Numbered from the stretch's first letter, positions 35,061 to 45,042 are shown. The stretch: 64,000 bases of DNA from Phycisphaerales bacterium (GCA_020847375.1 JADLCB010000011.1:248001-312000), one strand, 5' to 3'. A program made the numbers and translations. The notes: generated from the sequence alone by a model not told the origin.

Positions 35061-36791
35061 ATGGCAGATCAAGAAAACAGTGCGCCCGGTTCTCAAGCCG
35101 ACAAACCGCTCGATTTTATCCGTCAGATCGTGACTCAACATCAACAGCAGGGCGGCCAGCGGGTTATCACGCGATTCCCGCCCGAACCCAATGGATATTT
35201 GCACATTGGTCACGCCAAGAGTATCTGCCTTAATTTTGGTATTGCGCAGGAATTTTCAGGCCAGTGTCATCTGCGCATGGACGACACGAATCCGACCAAG
35301 GAAGAACAGGAGTATATCCAGTCGATCCAGGAAGACGTGCGCTGGCTGGGGTTTGACTGGGGTCAGCATTATTACCACGCCAGCGATTATTTTGCCCAGC
35401 TCTACGACTGGGCCATCCTGCTGATCGAGGCGGGTAAGGCGTATGTGGACGATCAAAGTGCCGAAGAAATTCGGATCAATCGCGGCACACTGACCGATCC
35501 AGGCCGGAACAGCCCGTTTCGCGGCCGCCCGATTCAGGAAAACTTGGAACTCTTCAGCGCCATGCGCGAGGGAGCCTTTCCTGATGGCAGCAAGGTGTTG
35601 CGCGCCAAGATCGACATGGCATCACCAAATCTGAATCTGCGCGATCCGGTCATGTATCGCATTCTTCACGCCAGCCACCCGCACGCGGGCAATTCGTGGT
35701 GTATCTATCCGATGTACGATTGGGCGCATGGTCAAAGTGACTGGATCGAAGGGATTACCCATTCAATTTGTACGCTGGAATTTGAAAACCATCGCCCGCT
35801 TTACGACTGGTTCGTTGAGTCATTGATTGCGGCCGGCGCCCAGGTGCCGAAGGTGGGCTATCGACCGCATCAGTACGAATTTGCCCGGTTGGAGCTGACC
35901 TACACGCTATTGAGTAAGCGCAAATTGCTGGAGCTGGTCAAGAGTGATGTCGTGCGTGGCTGGGATGATCCGCGCATGCCAACAATCTGCGGGTATCGGC
36001 GGCGGGGGTATACCCCTCAGGCGATTCGCAATTTCGTTACCGAAGTGGGGGTGGGGAAATTTAATTCCACGATTGACATTGGTCGTCTGGAAAACGCGTT
36101 GCGTGATGATCTGAATCGTCGCGCTTCGCGCCGGATGGCTGTTCTGCAACCGATCAAGATCATCATTGATAATTATCCTGAGAATCAGGTCGAGCAGATG
36201 GAGGCCGCTAATAATCCTGAAGACCCATCGGCTGGGACGCGCCTGATCCCTTTTTCGCGGGAGGTGTATATCGAGGCGGATGATTTTCGTGAAACGCCGC
36301 CGCCGAAGTATTTTCGTCTTGCCCCCGGTCAGGAAGTGCGTCTGCGCTCCGCCTACTGGATTCGCTGCACCCATGTCGATAAGGATTCGGCTGGGAATAT
36401 CACGGCGATTCATTGTACGTACGATCCGCAGACGCGGGGTGGCAGTAATCCGCCGGATGGGCGCAAGGTCAAGGGGACGATCCATTGGGTGAGTGCTGCT
36501 CACGCAATCAGTGCCGAAGTGCGGTTGTACGATCATCTGTTTACAGCGGCAGATCCTTCGGATGTCCCGCCGGGCAAGGACTGGAAAGTCAATCTCAATC
36601 CACAATCGGAAACGGTCATCGCCGCCGCCAAGCTCGAACCATCACTGAATGATTCGCCAGTTGGCACGAGCTTTCAGTTTGAACGTTTGGGCTATTTCTG
36701 TGTTGACCGCGATAGCCAGCCCAGCCGTCTGGTTTTCAATCGCAGCGTCTCCCTCAAGGACTCCTGGGCCAAGGAGCAAAAACGTAAATAG
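35061..36791 (+). CDS. glnS: Glutaminyl-tRNA synthetase
   Basis: A 576-aa class I synthetase charging tRNA-Gln directly. The HIGH motif lies in [15 protein letters not shown] (about residue 50) and the KMSKS equivalent in [11 protein letters not shown] (about 283). Characteristic blocks [13 protein letters not shown] and [20 protein letters not shown] are present. The C-terminal half is the beta-barrel anticodon-binding domain. AAGGA lies upstream of the ATG. GlnRS is patchily distributed in bacteria; its presence suggests that tRNA-Gln need not be made by GatCAB amidation here. Confidence 0.97.
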   Translation: MADQENSAPGSQADKPLDFIRQIVTQHQQQGGQRVITRFPPEPNGYLHIGHAKSICLNFGIAQEFSGQCHLRMDDTNPTKEEQEYIQSIQEDVRWLGFDWGQHYYHASDYFAQLYDWAILLIEAGKAYVDDQSAEEIRINRGTLTDPGRNSPFRGRPIQENLELFSAMREGAFPDGSKVLRAKIDMASPNLNLRDPVMYRILHASHPHAGNSWCIYPMYDWAHGQSDWIEGITHSICTLEFENHRPLYDWFVESLIAAGAQVPKVGYRPHQYEFARLELTYTLLSKRKLLELVKSDVVRGWDDPRMPTICGYRRRGYTPQAIRNFVTEVGVGKFNSTIDIGRLENALRDDLNRRASRRMAVLQPIKIIIDNYPENQVEQMEAANNPEDPSAGTRLIPFSREVYIEADDFRETPPPKYFRLAPGQEVRLRSAYWIRCTHVDKDSAGNITAIHCTYDPQTRGGSNPPDGRKVKGTIHWVSAAHAISAEVRLYDHLFTAADPSDVPPGKDWKVNLNPQSETVIAAAKLEPSLNDSPVGTSFQFERLGYFCVDRDSQPSRLVFNRSVSLKDSWAKEQKRK

Positions 36792-36945
36792 AGGGCAGAC
36801 ATGATTTTATCCTAAGTTGCTTGCCTGCGAGCGATTGCCGATTTAATCATCGGGAACCTGTGGAATCTGCGGGATAATTCTCGTATCCTCTTAAATGAAG
36901 TCGGGGCGCCTCGACTGCCTGTTTTAATTTCACTCCTGGTTGACC

Positions 36946-38013
36946 ATGCCTGAAATTCGCCACAACTGGACCATTGAAGAAATCCGCTCGATTTATGATA
37001 CGCCGCTTCTGGAACTGGTTTTCCGTGCTGCCCAGGTACAGCGTCAGTTTCAGGATTCCCGTGAAATGCAGGTTTGTAAGCTGATCTCGATTAAAACGGG
37101 CAAGTGTCCGGAAGATTGTTCTTATTGTGCCCAATCGTCGCGCTACGAGACACCGATTGAGTCTGCTCCGCTGATGGACAAATGCAAGGTGATGGAAATC
37201 GCCTCGCGTGCGCAGGATGCGGGTGTCACGCGCATCTGCATGGGGGCAGCCTGGCGTGCGGTGAAGGATGGTTCGCAGTTTGACCGCGTGCTGGACATGG
37301 TTAAGGGCGTTACGGACATGGGGCTGGAAGTCTGCTGCACGTTGGGGATGCTTACCGAAGATCAGGCCCGCCGTCTGGATGAAGCGGGTTTATACGCCTA
37401 CAACCACAACATCGATACCTCGCGTGAACACTATGAAACGATTATCACCACGCGCACCTTCCAGGATCGTATTGATACGCTCAACCGCGTGCGCAAAACC
37501 AATGTAACGCTGTGCAGCGGGGGGATCATTGGTCTGGGCGAAAGTGTGGAAGACCGCGTGTCGATGCTGCATACCTTGTCCACCATGAACCCGCATCCCG
37601 AGAGCGTGCCGATCAACGTGCTGGCCAAGGTTCCCGGTACACCGCTGGCGGATAATCCCGATGTGCCGTGGGATGATGTGGTGCGCATGATTGCAACGGC
37701 GCGCATTTTAATGCCTGAAATTGTGGTGCGTCTGGCTGCTGGCCGGGCGAAGCTGAGCCAGGCGGAGCAGGCCATGTGCTTCATGGCCGGGGCCAACTCG
37801 ATCTTCTCCAGCGATGACAAGATCATGCTGACCAAAGCCGTGCCGTCACCGGGATATGATGAGGATCAAGCCATGCTGGACAAACTCGGCATGACGATCC
37901 GTCCGTCGTTCAAAAATGGTCATCCCCGCGAACACGCTGGTCAGCCGATTCATCTGGGCGATGTGTCGTCCGAGGCGTTGAACGAAGCGCAGGCAACATC
38001 AGCCCAGACCTGA
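36946..38013 (+). CDS. bioB: Biotin synthase BioB
   Basis: A 355-aa radical SAM enzyme inserting sulfur into dethiobiotin. The SAM cluster motif is C54-PED-C58-SY-C61. [15 protein letters not shown] and [15 protein letters not shown] near 150 are conserved active-site blocks, as are the GGIIGLGE turn, [11 protein letters not shown] and AGANSIF near 285 (2Fe-2S and substrate site). An ATG at 36946 is preferred over TTG 36940; the ribosome binding site is weak. No other bio gene is close; a ketoacyl synthase follows. Confidence 0.96.
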   Translation: MPEIRHNWTIEEIRSIYDTPLLELVFRAAQVQRQFQDSREMQVCKLISIKTGKCPEDCSYCAQSSRYETPIESAPLMDKCKVMEIASRAQDAGVTRICMGAAWRAVKDGSQFDRVLDMVKGVTDMGLEVCCTLGMLTEDQARRLDEAGLYAYNHNIDTSREHYETIITTRTFQDRIDTLNRVRKTNVTLCSGGIIGLGESVEDRVSMLHTLSTMNPHPESVPINVLAKVPGTPLADNPDVPWDDVVRMIATARILMPEIVVRLAAGRAKLSQAEQAMCFMAGANSIFSSDDKIMLTKAVPSPGYDEDQAMLDKLGMTIRPSFKNGHPREHAGQPIHLGDVSSEALNEAQATSAQT

Positions 38014-38129
38014 TAACACAACACCGATCCACGGCTCCTGATACGCTAAAACAAGCTGCATCGGGATGTATTCTGGTGGCAGGGGGCTGGGGCAAAAGAG
38101 GTGGGCAGCCAAGGAGCTGCGGTTGACTT

Positions 38130-39326
38130 GTGAACACGTCTGCCGTCATCACGGGGTTGGGACTTATCACGCCGCTGGCCTGCGGGGTTCAGGCGAATTG
38201 GCAGGCGCTGCTGGCAGGCCGGTCGCTGAGGGATCATGGAACAATTCAAACAATCCTGCCGGTGGCTGACGCGCCCGATCGAGTTTCAGCATTAGCGCTG
38301 ATTGCGGCGCGTCAGGCATTGGATAGTGCGCCGACTTTTTTACAACAGTCAGGCTCTGATAAAGCGCAACTGCGCTGTGCCTTGATCGTGGGTACGAGCA
38401 AAGGCCCGATCGATCAGTGGCTGGCTGCCGATGTGCGCCCTTGTTTGCCAGACGGCGCAACGTCCGATAATGCAAAAGGGGGGAAATTACATTTCTCGCC
38501 ATTCGAGCCGGGCTTGGGTCTGCATACGATCAGCCAGTGGCTGGATCGACAATTGCACCTGCCTCAAGGACCACGACTGACAATATCGGCAGCCTGCGCC
38601 AGCGGCCTGATTGCGCTGATTCGCGGCGTCATGATGCTACAGAGTAATCAGGCGGATCGGGTACTGGTTGTAGCCGCTGAATCGTCGCTACACCCGATTT
38701 TTCTGGCCAGTTTCAAACGCCTGGGTGTGCTGTCTCCGCCAGATCAACCGCTGCGCCCACTGGATGTTCGACGTAATGGGTTTTTCATCAGTGAAGCAGC
38801 CGCAGCCATCTGTCTGGAAAGACGCCAGACGACGCCGAATGAATTGGTGATCGATCGATTTGCCCAAGGTGGCGATGCATATCATCTGACCGGTGCGGAG
38901 CCCGGCGGTAGGATTCAGCGCTATTGTCTGATGCGCGCCATTGCCGGCAGGTCCGTTGATCTTGTTCACGCCCATGCCACGGGCACGCAGTTAAATGATC
39001 CAATCGAGCTTGCCGCTATTGAAGCATCTTTAGCAGATGTATCGCCAACCGTCCGTCCCGGCAGCCGGGCTGATTTACCGTTGGTTTATGCCCACAAAGC
39101 CGCCATTGGCCATACGCTGGGGGCTTCGGGTCTTGTCAGCTTGGTATTGAATTGTTTGATGCACCAATACGACTGCGTGCCGGGCAACATCAACACCGAC
39201 CAGCCGCTGCAAGCAGAGAATCTTCAAATCGGCTGTGAAGCGATCGTCAGGCCGATCCGTCGAAGCGTGGCGATTGCTTCGGGCTTCGGGGGGGCGACGG
39301 CAGCCGTCAGCCTGCGGACGACCTGA
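38130..39326 (+). CDS. 3-ketoacyl-ACP synthase family protein downstream of bioB
   Basis: A 398-aa thiolase-fold condensing enzyme of the FabF/FabB type with its Cys-His-His triad intact: C156 in SAACASGL, H282 in HAHATGT and H328 in KAAIGHTLGASG. It starts with AVITGLGLITPLA. Sequence around the active site departs from canonical FabF (for example KAQLRCALIVGTSKGPIDQW and SSLHPIFLASFKRLGVLS), suggesting a specialised substrate. The GTG start is preceded by AAGGAG 13 bases upstream. It is 116 bp after bioB and may serve pimeloyl supply for biotin, or a separate lipid or polyketide-like product (inference). Confidence 0.85.
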   Translation: MNTSAVITGLGLITPLACGVQANWQALLAGRSLRDHGTIQTILPVADAPDRVSALALIAARQALDSAPTFLQQSGSDKAQLRCALIVGTSKGPIDQWLAADVRPCLPDGATSDNAKGGKLHFSPFEPGLGLHTISQWLDRQLHLPQGPRLTISAACASGLIALIRGVMMLQSNQADRVLVVAAESSLHPIFLASFKRLGVLSPPDQPLRPLDVRRNGFFISEAAAAICLERRQTTPNELVIDRFAQGGDAYHLTGAEPGGRIQRYCLMRAIAGRSVDLVHAHATGTQLNDPIELAAIEASLADVSPTVRPGSRADLPLVYAHKAAIGHTLGASGLVSLVLNCLMHQYDCVPGNINTDQPLQAENLQIGCEAIVRPIRRSVAIASGFGGATAAVSLRTT

Positions 39327-39448
39327 TAAAGAAAGAGTAAATACGCGCCGAATACGGATAATATCAAACTTAACATAACATAGATTATAGGACCTTGAAA
39401 ATCGGGGAAACTTGAGACCGATCTACGCCGGTACGAATGTAATTTTTC

Positions 39449-39479
39449 GCCAGCTTCGAGTTAAAAAGCTGGCTATAAT
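39449..39479 (+). promoter_or_regulatory. Inverted repeat abutting a TATAAT -10 box
   Basis: Perfect 8-bp arms gccagctt (39449-39456) and aagctggc (39466-39473) with a 9-bp spacer end directly at TATAAT (39474-39479). The IR covers the -35/-10 spacer region, a typical operator position. Predicted leader to the ATG at 39528 is about 42 nt. No T-run follows, so it is not a terminator. Confidence 0.45.
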
Positions 39480-39527
39480 CACTTGTTTCATTCGTTCAAT
39501 CCACTTTATGCAGCAGGAACATCTCAA

Positions 39528-40076
39528 ATGTCTGATCCAACTTCAACGCTCAGTCCTGATTTGACTCAATTTATCTCACAGTTCAGCGGTCAGACCGAAA
39601 TCACCAGTGTTGCCGAGGCGGAGTTTTTGTATCGTAAAGCCAATGCCGCGCTGCCCAAGGCGCGGGCGGTGGTGAAATGTTCCCAGTGGCTGGTCCGGTG
39701 GCATCGTCTGCAAATGGATATTTCGCTGGCGGGGTTTCATCCAGTGGCTGGCAGTTATCTGGTTGCTGGCGCGGTGACTTTGCTCTTGTTGGTGCTTGCT
39801 TGGTTGACCGGCCTGTTATCCGCGACATCAGTGTTGTTGGTGTTGGCCATAGGTGTTGCCGCTGGCACATTACTGGCTAGGGCGATGAATGAACCAGGTT
39901 CAAACTGGGTCACGGCAACTGAGGCTGAGATGACCCTGGCCAATACACGATTCAAGACTGCCCGGCAGGCGTTGAAACAGGCTTCGGATCGGCTGGCGAA
40001 AATCCAAGCGATTCGGGCGGGCGTTCTGAAGGCTCATGCCGAATATGGGCAGCAAAAACAGCAACGGCATTCGTAA
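39528..40076 (+). CDS. Membrane protein of unknown function
   Basis: About 182 aa. A helical, charged N-terminal region (residues 1-65) precedes two membrane segments forming one hydrophobic block (about 75-115) with a short turn between them. A C-terminal coiled-coil-like helix follows (about 130-180, ATEAEMTLANTRFKTARQALKQASDRLAKIQ). The topology suggests that both ends face the cytoplasm. No known domain recognised. The ATG at 39528 has AGGA about eleven bases upstream; a TTG at 39483 is in frame. The gene has its own promoter-like sequence with an inverted repeat. Confidence 0.65.
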   Translation: MSDPTSTLSPDLTQFISQFSGQTEITSVAEAEFLYRKANAALPKARAVVKCSQWLVRWHRLQMDISLAGFHPVAGSYLVAGAVTLLLLVLAWLTGLLSATSVLLVLAIGVAAGTLLARAMNEPGSNWVTATEAEMTLANTRFKTARQALKQASDRLAKIQAIRAGVLKAHAEYGQQKQQRHS

Positions 40077-40110
40077 CTTATGCAACTTTTTCGATTGTCT
40101 CAGGATGCGG

Positions 40111-41190
40111 TCAGCTATGAAGTGACTGTCTTGCGGCCAGTTCATCCAGACGACGGTCAATGGCGCGGCTGGCGGCAAGGGGGTCAAAGCGGTTGAGAAT
40201 TGTGCGCTGTTGCGCTTCATAACCGCTGGGCTGTTCGATGTAATAAACATCCTGCATCAGGCTGGCCAGCTTTTGCGCTGTTCCATCATAAAGACAATGG
40301 GGATGCAGGACGTTGGGCAGCAGTTCAGGGTAAATCCCGATGCGCGGCCAGATGGGAAAGCACCCTGCCGCCAGACCAAAAATGGCGTACTGATCGCACG
40401 TCGCGCCAATCTTGGTGGAAATCATCACGCTGCATTGATACATCGCCTGAATCTGAGCTGCTTCGTCAGTCTCGACAATGGTTTGTCGCGGAATTTCCGG
40501 CGCTAGATCATCGACAGGCCCCACGGTGATAAAATTCCACTTATCAGCACGGCGCTGCAGAAGGTTGTAGGCTGCATTGATCAATTTGATATTGGCGTCG
40601 CGGGTATCGACAAAAGCGCGCCGCTTCATGCGCGTGACTTGTTTTCGCGCGTCGGCCTTTTCGACCGCATGCCAGTCGATTGGCGGCGGCATGTGCTGCG
40701 CTTTACCGATCAGTTCAGGCATGGGGTTACGGCCAGACAACTCTGGATGGCGGCTGACCAGGGCCGAGGCCTTGTGCAGAAAATCGCGTAGATGGAACAG
40801 TGAATTAAACCAGATTTCTGTCGCGGCCTGGGCAGTGTTGAGGTTGACCAGATGAACAGCATCATCTTCCACGTTATGAACCGGCGGCAACTGGTTGGAA
40901 TGAAAATAGACCACCGATGGTACGCGCGCCAGACTGGGCATGAACCGATGAAAATCAGCCAGATTCAGGGCTTCACTGGTCAGGAGAATATCCGCCCTGC
41001 CGACCCAGTGCCGCGTTAGTTGTTCGCTGAACCAGGTGGCGGCGGCCATCAACCGCCGCTCGATACGTCGCGGCGGCAGCTTCAAAACGGTCCAACGGTG
41101 ACGGCTATGGCGGATCAGGGTTTCGAGCGCCAGCTTGCGAATCCCGCCGTAAAAGGGTTCCAGCGCGATGATATCAAGTTGCGTGGGCAT
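40111..41190 (-). CDS. DUF3524 glycosyltransferase (tRNA-queuosine mannosyltransferase-like)
   Basis: A 359-aa GT-B fold protein. The N-terminal domain has the block DIIALEPFYGGIRKLALETLI and HRWTVLKLPPRRIERR, matching the DUF3524 family whose animal member (GTDC1/QTMAN) adds mannose to queuosine in tRNA-Asp. VVYFHSNQLPPV and the C-terminal IGATCDQYAIFGLAAGCFPI are also typical. A bacterial tRNA-modifying role is plausible but unproven. It is downstream of glyS on the same strand with a 40-bp gap, in keeping with translation. ATG 41190 is used; an in-frame GTG at 41208 is possible. Confidence 0.8.
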   Translation of the reverse strand: MPTQLDIIALEPFYGGIRKLALETLIRHSRHRWTVLKLPPRRIERRLMAAATWFSEQLTRHWVGRADILLTSEALNLADFHRFMPSLARVPSVVYFHSNQLPPVHNVEDDAVHLVNLNTAQAATEIWFNSLFHLRDFLHKASALVSRHPELSGRNPMPELIGKAQHMPPPIDWHAVEKADARKQVTRMKRRAFVDTRDANIKLINAAYNLLQRRADKWNFITVGPVDDLAPEIPRQTIVETDEAAQIQAMYQCSVMISTKIGATCDQYAIFGLAAGCFPIWPRIGIYPELLPNVLHPHCLYDGTAQKLASLMQDVYYIEQPSGYEAQQRTILNRFDPLAASRAIDRRLDELAARQSLHS

Positions 41191-41230
41191 TGGGCTGATT
41201 ACCGCCACATCCTTGCTTTACGATCACCTC

Positions 41231-42778
41231 TTATCCGCTCAATCGTTCATTCAGGTAGCTCCCGACCTGATCGATATTGATTCGTTGCTGGGTGGCACTG
41301 TCGCGATCACGAACCGTCACCGTCTGATCCTTGAGCGTGTCACCATCAATCGTTACGCAGTACGGCGTACCAATTTCATCCATCCGGGCATAGCGCTTGC
41401 CGATGGACTGCTTGGCGTCAAACTCGCAGGTATACTTCTGCCGCAGGTCCATATACAGCTTGCTGGCGATTTCGGGCATGCCTTCCTTGTTAACCAGCGG
41501 AAAGATTCCAACTTTAACCGGCGCAAGGCTGGGCTTGAACGCCAGATATTCGCCGCTGGGCCGGGACTCATCCCTGCGATAAGCCTCGCACAACAGCACC
41601 AACACACCGCGAGTCAAACCACTGGAGGGTTCGATCACGTTGGGCACATAACGACTCCTGGTTTTGATCTCTTCCGCTGAAGTCCCCTGCTCCTTGAGCC
41701 GCAATTGCAGATCCTGATCAAAATAATCCAGCTTCTGCCCGGAATGTTTGGCGTGCTGGGACAGGTCGTAATCACCGCGATGGGCAATACCTTCCAGCTC
41801 ACCAAAACCCGGCGCTGTAAAGGGATATTTATATTCGATATCAACCGTCGCTTTGGAATAAAACGCCAGCTCATCAGCATCGTGGTCACGGTAGCACAAA
41901 TGCGATGGATCGATACCCAGTGACTGCCACCATGCCATGCGCTGCGCCCGCCAGAATTCATACCACATGAGGGCATCATCGGGCGGGCAGAAAAACTCCA
42001 GCTCCATTTGCTCAAATTCGCGGCTGCGGAATATAAAGTTGCGTGGCGTCACTTCATTGCGGAAACTCTTGCCCACCTGGGCGATACCGAAAGGTACCTT
42101 GACGCGCGTGGTATCGACCACGTTTTTGAACTGCAGGAAAATTCCCTGGGCTGTTTCGGGGCGCAGGTAGGTTTTATTGTCTTCGTCGCGGATCGGTCCG
42201 GGATAGGTATCCAGCATCAGGCTGAAGGCGCGCGGTTCGGTGAGCGTTCCTGGCGTGCGCGTATCCGGCCCAACCACGCGGGCATACGCCTCGGGCGGCA
42301 GTGTCGTCAGGATCACTTCATCGTAGTCGGTGGGATTGCGGCGGGCATCACGTTTGATTTTTTTCTCGGCTGCTTCGCGGTCTTCCACAAAGGCGAAGCT
42401 GTTGCCCTGCCCATCCCTGGGAACCAGCACTTTGACATGATCCGCCCGGTACCGCCCTTTTGTCTCGCGGTCATCGACCATGGGATCATTGAATGAATCG
42501 ACATGCCCCGATGCGTGCCAGACCTTGGGATGCTGAATAATCGCTGAATCAAGGCCGACGATTTCCACCGGTTGACCATCAGGGCCAATCGGCGGACATT
42601 CGACCATGTTGCGCCACCAGTCATCACGGATGTTATTTTTCAGCAGCACCCCCAGCGGGCCATAATCCCAGAATCCACGGATTCCGCCGTAAATTTCCGA
42701 TGCAGGGTAAATAAATCCCCGCCGTTTACAAAGGGAAACAATCGCATCCATGACACTGGCAGCGGGTGTATCGGACAT
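41231..42778 (-). CDS. glyS: Glycyl-tRNA synthetase, homodimeric type
   Basis: A 515-aa class IIa synthetase of the alpha2 type found in eukaryotes, archaea and some bacteria, not the alpha2beta2 type. It starts with VSLCKRRGFIYPASEIYGGIRGFWDYGPLGV. Class II motif 2 lies in IAQVGKSFRNEVTPRNFIFRSREFEQMELEFF near 225-256. The C-terminal anticodon-binding domain has KVGIFPLVNKEG and RYARMDEIGTPYCVTID. Its length is long for the bacterial type. The gene is between rpsT and the DUF3524 gene, all on the minus strand. Confidence 0.96.
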   Translation of the reverse strand: MSDTPAASVMDAIVSLCKRRGFIYPASEIYGGIRGFWDYGPLGVLLKNNIRDDWWRNMVECPPIGPDGQPVEIVGLDSAIIQHPKVWHASGHVDSFNDPMVDDRETKGRYRADHVKVLVPRDGQGNSFAFVEDREAAEKKIKRDARRNPTDYDEVILTTLPPEAYARVVGPDTRTPGTLTEPRAFSLMLDTYPGPIRDEDNKTYLRPETAQGIFLQFKNVVDTTRVKVPFGIAQVGKSFRNEVTPRNFIFRSREFEQMELEFFCPPDDALMWYEFWRAQRMAWWQSLGIDPSHLCYRDHDADELAFYSKATVDIEYKYPFTAPGFGELEGIAHRGDYDLSQHAKHSGQKLDYFDQDLQLRLKEQGTSAEEIKTRSRYVPNVIEPSSGLTRGVLVLLCEAYRRDESRPSGEYLAFKPSLAPVKVGIFPLVNKEGMPEIASKLYMDLRQKYTCEFDAKQSIGKRYARMDEIGTPYCVTIDGDTLKDQTVTVRDRDSATQQRINIDQVGSYLNERLSG

Positions 42779-42949
42779 AGTTCAACTCCGTTATGGATTC
42801 TATTTGCTGAGTACGGTTATGTTAAAGGTGTTTAACGAAACAGCACCCGGCATCTGGCGTAACACCAAGCCGCTTGAGCAAGCAGCCAGTGATAATGCCC
42901 GAAGCCGAGTGCTGGTTAAAGTCGCTCGAAAAATCGATTGGCAACGCGC

Positions 42950-43231
42950 TTAGGCCTGGCCCGTCTTGGCAGCGGCGGCGTTAAGGCGCTTGGCCAGACG
43001 GCTGCGTCGGCGCGCGGCTGCATTTTTATGGATGGTACCATGGTCTGCGATTCGGCCCAGACGGCTGGTAACCGCCTTGAACTGCGTGCGCGCTTCATCC
43101 AGATTTCCTGCAGTCAGCGCGGCGGTAAATGACTTCACCGCCTCCTTGACCTGCCCCTTACGGGCGCGGTTGCGCGCATTGCGTTTTTCGGTTTGACGAA
43201 TTCTCTTTTTAGCGGATAACGAATGAGCCAC
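42950..43231 (-). CDS. rpsT: 30S ribosomal protein S20
   Basis: A 93-aa, very basic helical protein that begins VAHSLSAKKRIRQTEKRNARNRARK (S20 signature: helix with SAxKRxRQxExRR). A central KEAVKSFTAAL helix and C-terminal HKNAAARRRSRLAKRLN complete it. S20 binds 16S rRNA near the body of the 30S subunit. The GTG at 43231 starts the conserved N-terminus, with GGAG about eleven bases upstream; the 18 in-frame codons before it are not conserved-looking. It is first in the leftward rpsT-glyS-DUF3524 run. Confidence 0.95.
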   Translation of the reverse strand: MAHSLSAKKRIRQTEKRNARNRARKGQVKEAVKSFTAALTAGNLDEARTQFKAVTSRLGRIADHGTIHKNAAARRRSRLAKRLNAAAAKTGQA

Positions 43232-43508
43232 GAGTCTATCTTCTCCATGTACAATGCGAAAACGCCGCCGACCAAGGCAGCACAAGACAATGATCTTACT
43301 GTTGAACGTTCTTTTGTCCAGTTACGAGCTGATAGAATATCCAGAAAAAATGTGGCAAACAGGCAAAAATTGACCTGGTTAGCAGGCTTGGATTTACGTC
43401 AATGCGCTGTTTTTGACGACTTTTTGACAGGATTTCCGGTTTGCTGCGATTTTCGGCCTGTTTTCAACCGGTTCGACATTTTCGCGGTCGGCGGTCACAA
43501 TCCTGTCT

Positions 43509-44282
43509 GTGCCACGAAGAGTATATGTAAAAAATCTGACGCTGGGACAGATTGCCGTCGATGCCGCTGCCGCGCATCATCTGCGTGATGTGCTGCGGAT
43601 GACGCCAGGCGAGGAAATCGAGGCGTTCGATGAACAGGGTCACGTCGGCCGGGGGCGGCTGATTCAAGTCGATACTGCCGGTGTGGAAATCGAAATTGAA
43701 AAGTTGGAAATACGCCCTTGCGGTCATCATTTGAATCTGACCATCGCCTCAGCCTTGCCCAAGGGGGCAAGGGCGGACTGGATGATTGAAAAACTCTCAG
43801 AATTGGGCGTGAATCGCTTTGTTCCGCTTGTGACTCAGCGCAGCATCGTTACGCCGCAGGGGGAAAATAAGATTCAGCGATGGAATCGCCTGGCGCTTGA
43901 ATCCGCCCGACAATCCCGCCGTCATGGCGTAATGGATATTTCAGAGGTGCTGCCACTGGATCGCGCGCTGGCTGCACTGAATACCAGCCACGCGTGCGGC
44001 GCAGTAGCTGCCACGGAACTTGCCCACGTCACCCCCCTGCCGCTACTGGCATGGGCTGAGGCGCGCGCCAGCACCGAGGCGCCAGATATCTGGATTTTCA
44101 TCGGACCGGAAGGAGGCTGGGAAACTGGCGAGCTTGGTGCTATGCAGTCTGCTGGCTTGACCGTTGTCAGCCTGGGGGAGACAATTTTGCGGGTGGAAAC
44201 GGCCGCAATTGTGGCGGCGACGCTACTATCGGCGGCCTCGAGCGCTCATCGTGGCAAGGCTTGTGCCGGCGAACTCGGTTAA
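43509..44282 (+). CDS. rsmE: 16S rRNA (uracil-1498-N3)-methyltransferase RsmE
   Basis: A 257-aa SPOUT-fold methyltransferase. The N-terminal PUA-like domain starts PRRVYV, with HHLRDVLRMTPGEEIEAFD. The C-terminal knot has KGARADWMIEKLSELGV (RsmE block), TQRSIV, ARQSRR, IGPEGGWETGEL and LGETILRVETAAIVA, the SAM-binding knot. It methylates U1498 in the 30S decoding region. The start is GTG 43509 with no ribosome binding site seen. It is transcribed divergently from rpsT. Confidence 0.94.
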   Translation: MPRRVYVKNLTLGQIAVDAAAAHHLRDVLRMTPGEEIEAFDEQGHVGRGRLIQVDTAGVEIEIEKLEIRPCGHHLNLTIASALPKGARADWMIEKLSELGVNRFVPLVTQRSIVTPQGENKIQRWNRLALESARQSRRHGVMDISEVLPLDRALAALNTSHACGAVAATELAHVTPLPLLAWAEARASTEAPDIWIFIGPEGGWETGELGAMQSAGLTVVSLGETILRVETAAIVAATLLSAASSAHRGKACAGELG

Positions 44283-44304
44283 TCATGGGACCAATTTTCG
44301 AGTG

Positions 44305-44931
44305 ATGCGTTGCAGGGATCAAGACTCGTTTGTCTTTGGCGCTGATGAAGTGCTGTATGCGTTGTTGCGCCCCGCGCAACGCGCCAGCGTGTTGATGTTC
44401 ATCATCGGTGGGTTATTTTTAATCTGCGGCCTGTTTATAGGGTTGATCGGGACGCTGCCGATGACCCCGGAGCAGACGCAACTGCCCCATGATATGCTCA
44501 GCCAGTTGCACAAGGCTGAACAGGAAACCGGAATCAAAATCCCGGTCTTCTTTATCATCATGGGTATCATCATCGCCCTGCCGGCGCTGATCATGATCAT
44601 CCTGGGTTTTTTTGTGCGCCGAGGCGGCCTGGTGAGCGCAATTCTCGCCATCATTTTAACCTCTGTGCTGCTGTTGATGTCAGGATTCAACGTGCTTGCC
44701 GCATTGCGCGCTGGCCCGGCTCAGTTGGTGGTTCCGGTTATTCTCCTGGTCATGTTGATCCTGCTGGAAACATGGCTCATTCAGGCGGCGCGGCGTTCTC
44801 GCGAGATTCGTGCTGTCCAGCTTACTCAGCAGAGGCAATACCCACAGGCGATGCAACACCAGTATCAGTATCAACAGCCTTATCCCGGCCAGTGGCAAGC
44901 ACCCCCTCCCCCGCCGCCACCAACCAACTGA
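44305..44931 (+). CDS. Membrane protein with Gln/Tyr/Pro-rich tail
   Basis: A 208-aa protein with four hydrophobic segments (about residues 27-50, 85-105, 110-130 and 137-157) and a cytoplasmic-looking tail rich in Gln, Tyr and Pro that ends in a run of Pro. The N-terminus MRCRDQDSFVFGAD is polar. No domain recognised. It lies 22 bp after rsmE. The ATG at 44305 (or GTG 44302) is the first start clear of the rsmE frame; an overlapping upstream extension of the frame into rsmE is unlikely to be used. Confidence 0.65.
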   Translation: MRCRDQDSFVFGADEVLYALLRPAQRASVLMFIIGGLFLICGLFIGLIGTLPMTPEQTQLPHDMLSQLHKAEQETGIKIPVFFIIMGIIIALPALIMIILGFFVRRGGLVSAILAIILTSVLLLMSGFNVLAALRAGPAQLVVPVILLVMLILLETWLIQAARRSREIRAVQLTQQRQYPQAMQHQYQYQQPYPGQWQAPPPPPPPTN

Positions 44932-44953
44932 TTCGCGATCATAATGGAGCCGA

Positions 44954-44987
44954 TAAAAAAAGACCCGCAGCCACCGTGCTGCAGGTC
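44954..44987 (-). terminator. Intrinsic terminator of the coiled-coil gene
   Basis: On the minus strand a 9-bp stem (arms 44987-44979 and 44970-44962, one G-T pair) with an 8-nt loop is followed by seven T (44961-44955). It lies 55 bp past the stop at 45043. On the plus strand no T-run follows the stem, so it acts leftward only. Confidence 0.85.
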
Positions 44988-45042
44988 TACTGAAGGAGGA
45001 TCCATCCTCAACTGAATTTATGGATCGTCTTGATGACCGCGC

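Noticed and set aside
42820-42952. 44-codon plus-strand ORF between glyS and rpsT
   Set aside because: Short, no motif, no ribosome binding site and placed against two leftward genes.
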